From Saprospiraceae bacterium (GTDB lineage Bacteria; Bacteroidota; Bacteroidia; Chitinophagales; Saprospiraceae), in contig JANQPA010000089.1 of NCBI GenBank assembly GCA_028285545.1, positions 47,672 through 111,671 on the forward strand: a stretch of DNA of 64,000 bases. Direction: 5' to 3'. Made by a program: the position numbers and the translations under genes. This document shows, piece by piece, positions 16,959 through 24,461 of the stretch. The notes under the pieces are model-generated. The model made no database searches, was not told the DNA's origin, and saw nothing but the letters and a program-made list of their open reading frames with translations. How positions within the stretch are numbered: the first letter of the stretch is position 1; each line of letters opens with the position of its first letter.

Positions 16959-17270
16959 ATGGAAACCGTATATCAATTTTTTAATGAAAACCTCCTGCTC
17001 ATCTACCTGCTGTTGTTTACCATCATTCTTGGGTTTGAGGTCATTTCCAAAGTTCCTACTGTACTACACACTCCTTTGATGTCGGGTGCCAATGCAATCA
17101 GTGGTGTGGTAATTATTGGAGCAATTATTCTGGTTCGTCAGGCTTCTCCTGATGATTACCTTACACTGGGATTGGGAATGTTAGGAATAATTCTGGGTAT
17201 GGTCAATGTAATGGGCGGTTTTGCCGTGACGGACCGTATGCTTGAAATGTTTAAAAAGAAGAAAAAGTAA
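16959..17270 (+). CDS. pntAB: NAD(P) transhydrogenase subunit alpha part 2 (membrane domain)
   Basis: 103 residues with three membrane helices (about 13-31, 42-61, 69-91) and the conserved block FEVISKVPTVLHTPLMSGANAISG at about 26-49. It is the small membrane part of the alpha subunit, forming with PntB the proton channel that couples hydride transfer to the proton gradient. The C-terminus is a Lys-rich cytoplasmic tail. Only 6 bases separate its stop from pntB, consistent with translational coupling. Confidence 0.95.
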   Translation: METVYQFFNENLLLIYLLLFTIILGFEVISKVPTVLHTPLMSGANAISGVVIIGAIILVRQASPDDYLTLGLGMLGIILGMVNVMGGFAVTDRMLEMFKKKKK

Positions 17271-17276
17271 AAAACA

Positions 17277-18683
17277 ATGGCTATAGATACACTCATTAAT
17301 CTAAGTTTTTTAATAGGCGCCGTGGCCTTCGTTTGGGGACTCCGTATGCTGAGTTCGCCGGATACGGCCAGGCGAGGAAATATTTTGGCTGGTATAGGGA
17401 TGGGAATTGCCATCATTGCCAGTATGCTCATGCCTATGGCAGATGCCCCTAATAATTATGGATGGATCGCCGGTGGTATTGTAGTTGGAGGTCTTGTGGG
17501 TTATACCTCAGCCCGTCGAATTAAGATGACCGCCATGCCACAAATGGTATCCGTCTTTAATGGCCTGGGAGGTGCTTGTGCGGTAGTTTTATCTCTTGCA
17601 GAACTCTTAAGATATTACGATGGTGCAGTGGCCATGACCAGCGGGCAGGTTCTGATTGCTTTACTGGCAATTCTCATTGGTGGGATAGCCTTTACGGGTA
17701 GTTTGTTGGCTTTTGCCAAGTTGGAAGGCCTGGTTTGGGACAATACCCTCACCCTTCCCAAACACAATATCATAAACATGGTATTGCTGGTAGGTATTAT
17801 CGTTCTTACTGTTTATGTCCTTATCCAGGGCATAGGTGGAGGATTGACGATGATGATTATTCTATTGGTGCTAACTCTTATCTATGGTGTTTCTTTTGTA
17901 GCACCGATTGGAGGAGCTGACATGCCAGTTGTTATATCTCTATTAAACTCCTTTACAGGTTTATCTGCTGCAGCTGCCGGTCTTATTTATAATAATCAGA
18001 TTATGCTGGTTGGTGGTATCCTGGTGGGAGCTTCCGGAACCATTCTGACCGTATTAATGTGCGAGGCCATGAACCGCTCCTTACTTAACGTATTGATAGG
18101 AGGCTTTGGTGGTGGCGCTTCAGGATCTGCTAAGGGAGCTACTGGTGATCAGGTTGTTAAGGAAGTGTCTTCTAGTGACCTTGCCATCCAATTGTTTTAC
18201 TCGCAATCCGTTATTTTCGTTCCAGGTTACGGTCTGGCCGTAGCTCAGGCCCAGAAAGTGTGTAAAGAGGTAGATGATCTACTTGAAGCGAATGGAGTGG
18301 ATGTCAAATATGCTATTCATCCTGTAGCGGGCCGAATGCCTGGTCATATGAATGTTTTATTAGCAGAAGCGGATGTTCCTTACCCTAAATTATTAGATCT
18401 GGAAGATGCCAATTCTGCTTTACCGAATACCGATGTAGTGGTTATCGTTGGTGCCAATGATGTGGTGAATCCTGCAGCTGAAGATGATCCTGGAAGTCCA
18501 ATTTATGGGATGCCCGTCCTTAAAGTCTGGGATGCGAAACATATTGTCGTACTTAAGCGTAGTATGCGCCCGGGTTATGCTGGTATCCAAAATCAATTGT
18601 TCTTCCACGAAAAGAATAAGATGTATTTTGGGGATGCCAAGGATTCTTTAGGGAAATTGGTTGCGGAGCTTAAGAAGTTGTAA
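17277..18683 (+). CDS. pntB: NAD(P) transhydrogenase subunit beta
   Basis: 468 residues. Roughly the first 265 residues hold eight or nine membrane helices of domain dII (GGIVVGGLVGYTSARRIKMTAMPQM is the cytoplasmic loop typical of PntB). The C-terminal dIII NADP(H)-binding domain begins with the reversed Rossmann loop VPGYGLAVAQAQ near 315 and includes HPVAGRMPGHMNVLLAEADV and IVVLKRSMRPGYAG. The enzyme uses the proton gradient to make NADPH from NADH in the inner membrane. The gene ends directly before a period-8 hairpin array. Confidence 0.96.
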   Translation: MAIDTLINLSFLIGAVAFVWGLRMLSSPDTARRGNILAGIGMGIAIIASMLMPMADAPNNYGWIAGGIVVGGLVGYTSARRIKMTAMPQMVSVFNGLGGACAVVLSLAELLRYYDGAVAMTSGQVLIALLAILIGGIAFTGSLLAFAKLEGLVWDNTLTLPKHNIINMVLLVGIIVLTVYVLIQGIGGGLTMMIILLVLTLIYGVSFVAPIGGADMPVVISLLNSFTGLSAAAAGLIYNNQIMLVGGILVGASGTILTVLMCEAMNRSLLNVLIGGFGGGASGSAKGATGDQVVKEVSSSDLAIQLFYSQSVIFVPGYGLAVAQAQKVCKEVDDLLEANGVDVKYAIHPVAGRMPGHMNVLLAEADVPYPKLLDLEDANSALPNTDVVVIVGANDVVNPAAEDDPGSPIYGMPVLKVWDAKHIVVLKRSMRPGYAGIQNQLFFHEKNKMYFGDAKDSLGKLVAELKKL

Positions 18684-18691
18684 ACGTTCTC

Positions 18692-18778
18692 ACGGGTTCA
18701 CGGGTATACGGGTTCACGTGCTAGCAACATTATTTATAAATTCATCCGTGAACACTTGAACCCGTGATCTCATGATCA
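18692..18778. repeat. Period-8 hairpin array after pntB
   Basis: The left array is ACGGGTTC / ACGGGTAT / ACGGGTTC / ACGTGCTA (18692-18723). The right array is TCCGTGAA / CACTTGAA / CCCGTGAT / CTCATGAT (18745-18776), its partial reverse complement (CACGGGTT against AACCCGTG). It starts 9 bases after the pntB stop and could act as the operon's 3' end. The rest of the gap to 18914 contains nothing I can name. Confidence 0.75.
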
Positions 18779-18914
18779 CATAAATAAAACGAACAGTTGT
18801 TCGCCGAAAATTCCACGATTTTAATCTGAAAAAGATAGAGATTACGGACGTTTATTGTTATTTTGAAGAACTACATCATTTTTTTATAACCGTTAACAAC
18901 CAAAAATTAATTAT

Positions 18915-19862
18915 ATGCTTGATCCCACAATGTTAATTGTTTTGTTATTTTTCGGCTTGATTATCCTCATGTCAGGTATTTTCACCGTTAAACAACAATC
19001 TGCAGCTTTGGTAGAGCGCTTGGGCAAGTTCCACAGCATTAAAAGACCAGGTCTTCAGTTTAAAATTCCTATCGTTGATCGGGTTTCTGGTAGAGTAAAC
19101 CTTAAGATTCAACAATTGGATGTTCAGGTGGAAACCAAAACACACGATAATGTATTCGTTAAACTAAGAGTATCGGTACAGTATCTTGTCCTTCCAGATA
19201 AGATTTATGAAGCTTTTTATAAGCTGGAAAATCACAATGAGCAGATTACTGCATATGTTTTCGATACCGTTCGTGCAGAGGTACCTAAAATGATCCTGGA
19301 TGATGTTTTTGAGCGTAAAGACGATATTGCCGTAGCTATCCGTCGGGACTTAAAAGAGGCTATGAACACCTATGGATATGATATTATCAAAGCCCTTGTA
19401 ACGGATATTGATCCGGATCACTCAGTAAAAACAGCTATGAACCGAATTAATGCAGCCGATCGCGAAAAGAGAGCTGCTGAATTTGAAGCAGAAGCAGAAA
19501 GAATCCGCATCGTTGCCAAAGCAAAAGCGGAAGCAGAAAGTAAAAGGTTGCAAGGTCAGGGTATTGCTGATCAGCGCCGCGAGATTGCAAAAGGTCTGGA
19601 AGAATCGGTTGATATCTTGAATAAGGTAGGTATTAACTCGCAGGAAGCTTCTGCCTTAATCGTAGTGACACAGCATTATGATACCATGCAGGCAATGGGT
19701 GAAAATTCCAATAGTAATTTGATTCTTCTACCAAATACACCTACTGCAGGTAGCGATATGTTAGGTCAAATGACTGCCTCATTCATTGCTTCCCAACAAA
19801 TGGGAGAAGAAATGAAAAAAGATCAACAAAAGCTCAAATTACCTCCGAAAATAAAGAAGTAA
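18915..19862 (+). CDS. SPFH/Band 7 membrane protein (stomatin/QmcA-like)
   Basis: 315 residues. One N-terminal membrane helix (about 5-24) is followed by the band-7 domain: FTVKQQSAALVERLGKFHSIKRPGLQFKIPIVDRV, KTHDNVFVKLRVSVQYLV and VRAEVPKMILDDVFERKDDIA. A charged coiled coil (AADREKRAAEFEAEAERIRIVAKAKAEAESKR) and the oligomerisation tail EASALIVVTQHYDTMQAMGE follow. Family members form large ring-like scaffolds in the inner membrane, affecting protease activity and lipid domains. It stands alone and has a good terminator directly after it. The partner protease often found with QmcA (NfeD-type) is not next to it. Confidence 0.92.
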   Translation: MLDPTMLIVLLFFGLIILMSGIFTVKQQSAALVERLGKFHSIKRPGLQFKIPIVDRVSGRVNLKIQQLDVQVETKTHDNVFVKLRVSVQYLVLPDKIYEAFYKLENHNEQITAYVFDTVRAEVPKMILDDVFERKDDIAVAIRRDLKEAMNTYGYDIIKALVTDIDPDHSVKTAMNRINAADREKRAAEFEAEAERIRIVAKAKAEAESKRLQGQGIADQRREIAKGLEESVDILNKVGINSQEASALIVVTQHYDTMQAMGENSNSNLILLPNTPTAGSDMLGQMTASFIASQQMGEEMKKDQQKLKLPPKIKK

Positions 19863-19882
19863 AATTTAATTGTAATGTACCT

Positions 19883-19929
19883 AAAAGGATGATTTTCAGC
19901 AAAATGCTCGAAAATCATCCTTTTTTTTA
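19883..19929 (+). terminator. Rho-independent terminator after the SPFH gene
   Basis: A 15-bp stem (AAAAGGATGATTTTC against GAAAATCATCCTTTT) with a 12-base loop, followed by a run of T at 19921-19928. It lies 20 bases after the stop codon. Beyond it, 19930-20047 holds no gene. Confidence 0.85.
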
Positions 19930-20047
19930 TACCAATAAAAATCAAATACATCACTATTATTTGAATATTGATCTATTTAGCAGGAAAATGCCCTAAAAAT
20001 TAAGAACTTCTTAGCCCCTTTTTCATTACAATTGTAGAAAGTATGTC

Positions 20048-20137
20048 GGGGTATTGGGGTATTAGGGTATTGGGAAACAGTTTATTATTTTTATCCCAAT
20101 ACCCTAATACCCTAATACCCTAATACCCCAATACCCA
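20048..20137. repeat. Period-8 hairpin array directly upstream of the metalloprotease gene
   Basis: The left array is GGGGTATT / GGGGTATT / AGGGTATT plus GGG (20048-20074). The right array is five octamers, AATACCCT x3, AATACCCC, AATACCCA (20098-20137). The two arms are reverse complements, so a G/C-rich stem of more than 25 bp can form around a 20-base loop. It ends 29 bases before the start codon, so it is in the 5' leader or blocks read-through from upstream. Confidence 0.85.
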
Positions 20138-20166
20138 TTAACACTAATTAAATAAAATCATATAGA

Positions 20167-22707
20167 ATGAAAAGGCTACTCACAACGACGCTTAGTTTTT
20201 TAATGGCTTTATTACTGGTTTTGCCAGCTACTGCGCAGGATCGACCCGCCAAGCCGGCCAATGCAGGAGATTCAGCTAAAAAGGAAACCAAAAAGAAAAA
20301 AGGTAAATCCTTCTCAGATGTCATTACTGATGAGGCGATTTCCGATGAAGGACTTTTTAATGTACATAAGGTAGGATCGAAGTATTATTTCGAAATTCCA
20401 AATAATTTGCTGGGTACAGAGATTTTACTCATAAGTAGGATTTCAGGACACGTAAAGGGTCTTAACTTTGGTGGAGCAGGAATGAAAGCAAGACAGCAAC
20501 AGGTTGTAAAATTTCAAAAGCATGATGATAAACTTCTGCTTAGATCTGTTTCACATAATGTGGTTGCAGATGAAGATGATCCGGTTATGAGATCAGTAGA
20601 AAAGAACAATTTTGAGCCCATTATTCAATCTTTTAAAATAGAGTCTCAAAATGCGGATTCCACAGGGAATGTCATTGATGTAACTTCCTTTTTCACTTCC
20701 GATGTTGCTTCTATTGGAGCATTAAGTTCTAGACAACGCCGTTCTTTCAGTATCCGTGCGCTGGACAAGACTCGTTCTCTCATCGATAACATGATTGCCT
20801 TTCCAAAAAATGTGGAGGTGCGTCATGTTTTAACCTATCGTGGTGAGCAACTACCTGCCAATCAGCAAACACAGACCCTTTCTATCGGAATGAATCAATC
20901 CTTTATCTTGCTTCCGGATGATCCATGGAAAATGCGCTATCACGATTCCAGAATGGGCCTTTACCGCACCTCAAAAACCAATTATAGTTCAGGTGAGCAT
21001 AAGGCTGATACTCGCACCTTTATCAGACGTTGGAGGCTAGATCCTAAAGATCCAGCAGCTTATGCCCGTGGTGAATTAGTAGAGCCTAAAAAACCGATTA
21101 TTTATTACATAGATCCTGGTACTCCAATGAAATGGCGCAAATACCTTAAACAAGGTATTGAAGATTGGCAGCCCGCCTTTGAAGCCGCTGGTTTTAAAAA
21201 TGCCATTATTGCCAAAGATGCTCCAACTAAAGAAGAAGATCCAGATTGGAGTCCGGAAGATGTTCGTTATTCTGTGGTGAGGTACATTACTACAGATATC
21301 CAAAATGCACAGGGTCCACACGTTTATGACCCTCGTACAGGGGAAATCATCGAAAGTGATATTCTTTGGTACCACAATGTTATGAATCTTTTGAGGAATT
21401 GGTTTTTCATTCAAACTGCTGCCGTTAATCCAGATGCACAAAAACCAAAATTCACGGATGAACTAATGGGTGAGCTGATCCGCTTTGTGGCTGCCCATGA
21501 AGTAGGTCACACTATTGGTTATCCTCACAATATGGGTTCAAGCGTAGCTTATCCCGTTGATTCTTTGAGGAAAGCAGGCTTCGTACAAAGAATGGGTGTT
21601 GCTCCTTCGATTATGGACTACGCTCGTTTTAATTATGTAGCACAGCCTGAAGATAAAGGAGCGGGGTTATTCCCTAAAGTTGGTCCTTATGATCTTTGGG
21701 TTACAGAATGGGCCTATCGCTTGATTCCTGGAGCAAATACACCTGATGAAGAAAAAGCCACACTTAACAAATGGGTAGTAGATCGAGCCGATAATCCTTA
21801 TTACCGATTTGGTCAACAACAAAGAGGAGTTGTTGATCCATCGGGTCAAACAGAAGACATTGGGGGTGATCCGGTTGCAGCCAGTGATTTAGGTATTGAA
21901 AACCTCAAACGCATCAAATCTAACCTCATTAAATGGACCTCTGAAGATGGTAAGGATTATAGCAACCTTAGCGAATTATATGCAAATATAGCCGGGCAGT
22001 TTCGTCGATATACTGGACATGTAGGAAATAACATCGGAGGCAAATACGAATATGACAAAACAGCCGACCAGGAAGGAGTTGTCTATAGTTTTGTACCCAA
22101 AATGAAACAAAGAGCTGCCGTCAACTTCCTAAATCGTCAATTATTCAATACGCCTACCTGGATGATTGATCAGGAGATTCATGGGCGTACTAATATTGAT
22201 CCCTCCAATATTATTCGGGGATTACAGGCTGGTGCCTTACGCAATGTCTTCACCAGCAGTCGCTTGATTCGGATGGCTGAGGATGAAGCAGTAAATGGAG
22301 CTAATGCCTATACCATGGCCGATTTGTTTGATGATACTCGTTCTGCTATTTTTGTGGAACTTAGAAGTGGATTAGAAGCCGACCAATTCAGACGGACTTT
22401 ACATCGTTTGTACATCGATCAAATGGGAAGCATCATTCGTTCAAATGACAATACCACCGATGCAAAAGCATTAGCACGAGGTACTTTGATGCGTCTAAGT
22501 GACGATATTGAAAAAGCCATAAAGAGGGCCCAAGACCTAAATAAATATCATTTGACGGATTTATTATCCAGAATAGACATGATCCAGGATGGTAAAAACC
22601 CAGAAAATGGAGGAGGTAGACCCACAGCTTTTGAGTTGAATGAAGAGGAGCATATTCACGAAAATTGCTGGCATGATGACCTAAATTGGGTTTGGGAAAA
22701 GCATTAA
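20167..22707 (+). CDS. Secreted zinc-dependent metalloprotease (metzincin motif; DUF5117/DUF5118-type)
   Basis: 846 residues with signal peptide (LLTTTLSFLMALLLVLPATAQ). The zinc site HEVGHTIGYPHNM is near residue 443 and fits HExxHxxGxxH of metzincins. A Met-turn-like SIMDYARFNY follows at about 480. The N-terminal half (FNVHKVGSKYYFEIPNNLLG, then ILLISRISG) and the middle block PIIYYIDPGTPMKWRKYLKQG are characteristic of the large Bacteroidota zinc-dependent metalloproteases with DUF5117/DUF5118 domains. The size (about 830-850) agrees. It is probably periplasmic or on the surface; I see no T9SS sorting domain at its end. Substrate unknown. A strong hairpin lies in its leader and a terminator follows it. 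Confidence 0.9.
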   Translation: MKRLLTTTLSFLMALLLVLPATAQDRPAKPANAGDSAKKETKKKKGKSFSDVITDEAISDEGLFNVHKVGSKYYFEIPNNLLGTEILLISRISGHVKGLNFGGAGMKARQQQVVKFQKHDDKLLLRSVSHNVVADEDDPVMRSVEKNNFEPIIQSFKIESQNADSTGNVIDVTSFFTSDVASIGALSSRQRRSFSIRALDKTRSLIDNMIAFPKNVEVRHVLTYRGEQLPANQQTQTLSIGMNQSFILLPDDPWKMRYHDSRMGLYRTSKTNYSSGEHKADTRTFIRRWRLDPKDPAAYARGELVEPKKPIIYYIDPGTPMKWRKYLKQGIEDWQPAFEAAGFKNAIIAKDAPTKEEDPDWSPEDVRYSVVRYITTDIQNAQGPHVYDPRTGEIIESDILWYHNVMNLLRNWFFIQTAAVNPDAQKPKFTDELMGELIRFVAAHEVGHTIGYPHNMGSSVAYPVDSLRKAGFVQRMGVAPSIMDYARFNYVAQPEDKGAGLFPKVGPYDLWVTEWAYRLIPGANTPDEEKATLNKWVVDRADNPYYRFGQQQRGVVDPSGQTEDIGGDPVAASDLGIENLKRIKSNLIKWTSEDGKDYSNLSELYANIAGQFRRYTGHVGNNIGGKYEYDKTADQEGVVYSFVPKMKQRAAVNFLNRQLFNTPTWMIDQEIHGRTNIDPSNIIRGLQAGALRNVFTSSRLIRMAEDEAVNGANAYTMADLFDDTRSAIFVELRSGLEADQFRRTLHRLYIDQMGSIIRSNDNTTDAKALARGTLMRLSDDIEKAIKRAQDLNKYHLTDLLSRIDMIQDGKNPENGGGRPTAFELNEEEHIHENCWHDDLNWVWEKH

Positions 22708-22717
22708 GAGATTTTTT

Positions 22718-22766
22718 AGAAAACAAAAAAGGCTGGCTAATTCTTAGCTGGCCTTTTTTGTTTTCT
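22718..22766 (+). terminator. Rho-independent terminator after the metalloprotease
   Basis: A 21-base stem, AGAAAACAAAAAAGGCTGGC pairing with GCTGGCC-TTTTTTG-TTTTCT, with a short loop and a T-rich descending arm, beginning 11 bases after the stop codon. Confidence 0.85.
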
Positions 22767-22791
22767 AATCTATACTAATTAATTTCCACAG

Positions 22792-23643
22792 ATGGTAAAA
22801 TCTCCTATTATTAATGGCTTGTGGATTGGGGATCAACTCAGTGCATTAGAATTATTATGTATAAAATCCTTTCTGGACCATGGACATATTTTTCATCTGT
22901 GGACCTATCAACCCATTTCTACACCTGACTGGGAGGGTTTAATTCAACAAAATGCCAATAAAATCCTTCCAGAAAAATACGTTTTTCGATATACCCACGG
23001 CAATAAATTTGGACATGGAAAAGGCAGTCTGGCAGGCTTTTCAGATATTTTTCGATATAAATTATTATGGGAAAAAGGAGGCTGGTGGAGTGACATGGAC
23101 ATCTGTTGCTTAAAACCTTTGGATTTTGATGCTCCTTATGTTTTTCGCTCTCATGATGTTTTACCAGTTGTAGGAAATTTAATGAAATGCCCCTCAAATA
23201 GTCCTTTGATGAAATATTGCTTTGAAAGAGCCTCCAAGGAAGTAACTACGGATAATAGAGATTGGCTCAAACCCATTAAAATCCTTAATGAGGGGGTTCA
23301 AAAATTTAATTTGGCTTCCTTTATTGCCCCTAACATAAGTAATCCAGATCGATGGGAAATGGTGGATTACCATCGTTTTTTTTATGGAAAAAAAAAGAAA
23401 TCAATATATATTTTTCATTGGATGAATGAGGAGTGGAGAGCAAAAAATATCAGTAAAGATGTCGTTGTAGAATCCTCATTTTTAGCCTCCCTAATGAAGC
23501 AACATGAAGTTCAGGTGGGTTTTCAGGAAAGGAAAATAGAAGTTAAGTTATTTTATGTATATCTACGGAGACATTTGGTTCCACTGGTCCCCTACCCTGT
23601 TAGGAAGTTTTTAAAAAAGATTTTTTTTGTTAATCGTTATTAG
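22792..23643 (+). CDS. DXD glycosyltransferase (GT32/capsular polysaccharide synthesis type)
   Basis: 283 residues. The block GSLAGFSDIFRYKLLWEKGG followed by WWSDMDICCLKPLDF carries the DXD motif (Asp101-Met-Asp103) that binds the metal and nucleotide sugar. This is the pattern of the Gly_transf_sug/TcdA-TcdB-like families, which transfer a hexose to glycan or protein. The start NGLWIGDQLSALELLCIKSFLDHGHIFHLWTY is typical too. The last codons and stop are part of the stem of a heptamer hairpin, so the C-terminus NRY is repeat-encoded. It stands alone, convergent with a lipoprotein gene. Acceptor unknown. Confidence 0.85.
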   Translation: MVKSPIINGLWIGDQLSALELLCIKSFLDHGHIFHLWTYQPISTPDWEGLIQQNANKILPEKYVFRYTHGNKFGHGKGSLAGFSDIFRYKLLWEKGGWWSDMDICCLKPLDFDAPYVFRSHDVLPVVGNLMKCPSNSPLMKYCFERASKEVTTDNRDWLKPIKILNEGVQKFNLASFIAPNISNPDRWEMVDYHRFFYGKKKKSIYIFHWMNEEWRAKNISKDVVVESSFLASLMKQHEVQVGFQERKIEVKLFYVYLRRHLVPLVPYPVRKFLKKIFFVNRY

Positions 23644-23690
23644 AATTGTAACTAATAACGATTAACGAATAACCCAATAACCAATTACTG
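23629..23690. repeat. Period-7 hairpin array filling the whole gap between two convergent genes
   Basis: Heptamers TAACTAA / TAACGAT / TAACGAA / TAACCCA / ATAACCA / ATTACTG run from 23649 to 23690. The left arm, GTTAATCGTTATTA at 23629-23642, is the perfect reverse complement of 23653-23666. The structure covers the stop codon of the glycosyltransferase (23641-23643) and the stop codon of the lipoprotein (23685-23687), so it could end both transcripts. Confidence 0.8.
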
Positions 23691-24383
23691 AACTGAAATT
23701 TGCTTAGTCAACTGATCCGACCATTCTCCATCATTATCTTTTACTCTAAGACCAATAGTATAGGTTCCGGGTTGAGGGAATATATACTCGATTTTGTCTC
23801 TGACAGACTCCGTTGTATAAAACTCATCAACCATATACTCATAAGTTGTTATTTTTCCTCCCCATTTTGCATCCTGATCAAAGCTGCTGATTCCATCAAT
23901 GGAAATCTGATAGGGAGCCGGGGTCGACATTTGTTCTAGTTCCAGTTTGGCTACCGGTAGAAGATTGTCCAGCATATTTAAGTCCACCACCACCGCAGTT
24001 GTCAATCCTTCGGGATCTTTTACACTGATACGAAAATTAAATTCTCCAGCTTCCAAAGCTTTAAATGTCAAAAGACCATTCTTTATACCGCTAATGTTTG
24101 TGGAAGCGTCATTGATAATTTTTCCTTGAAAGTATAAAAGTCCATTCTGAAGATTTTCGACCTCCAGAAAACGCTCTGTTTGGTCATCTTCAACTGTGAA
24201 GCTAAAGGCATATTCAGGATGGAGTGAAAATTTCATAGTATCACTCATGGCTTCGGAACCATTAATTAAAATAACAGGCGCCAACCTGTCAAAAAAAGCA
24301 TCAGTTCCGGTTGCTGGATTATTCTTTTTACAGCCAAACATCCCTAGAATAAGTAAAGCTAAGAGTGGTATATATTTTTTCAT
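23685..24383 (-). CDS. PKD-domain lipoprotein
   Basis: 232 residues. The signal peptide ends in a lipobox (LLALLILGMFGC), so Cys18 is expected to be lipidated and the protein anchored in the outer or inner membrane. The middle (residues about 30-145) is beta-rich and unrecognised. The C-terminal 75 residues form a PKD/Ig-like domain (ISIDGISSFDQDAKWGGKIT, then FPQPGTYTIGLRVKDNDGEWS). It lies downstream of the two giant secreted proteins on the same strand, separated from them by a terminator, and could help display or retain them (inference). Confidence 0.75.
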   Translation of the reverse strand: MKKYIPLLALLILGMFGCKKNNPATGTDAFFDRLAPVILINGSEAMSDTMKFSLHPEYAFSFTVEDDQTERFLEVENLQNGLLYFQGKIINDASTNISGIKNGLLTFKALEAGEFNFRISVKDPEGLTTAVVVDLNMLDNLLPVAKLELEQMSTPAPYQISIDGISSFDQDAKWGGKITTYEYMVDEFYTTESVRDKIEYIFPQPGTYTIGLRVKDNDGEWSDQLTKQISVQ

Positions 24384-24421
24384 TTTCCAATGATTTCTTT
24401 TGCCTAAAATAAAAATGAATA

Positions 24422-24444
24422 AGGTGGACCAAAATGATCCACCT
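24422..24444 (-). terminator. Hairpin after the 1985-residue protein gene
   Basis: 9-bp arms AGGTGGACC / GATCCACCT (one G-U-type mismatch) around AAAAT, 18 bases after the stop of the minus-strand gene, with T-rich sequence following on that strand. Confidence 0.6.
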
Positions 24445-24461
24445 AAAATAATATTTATTTC

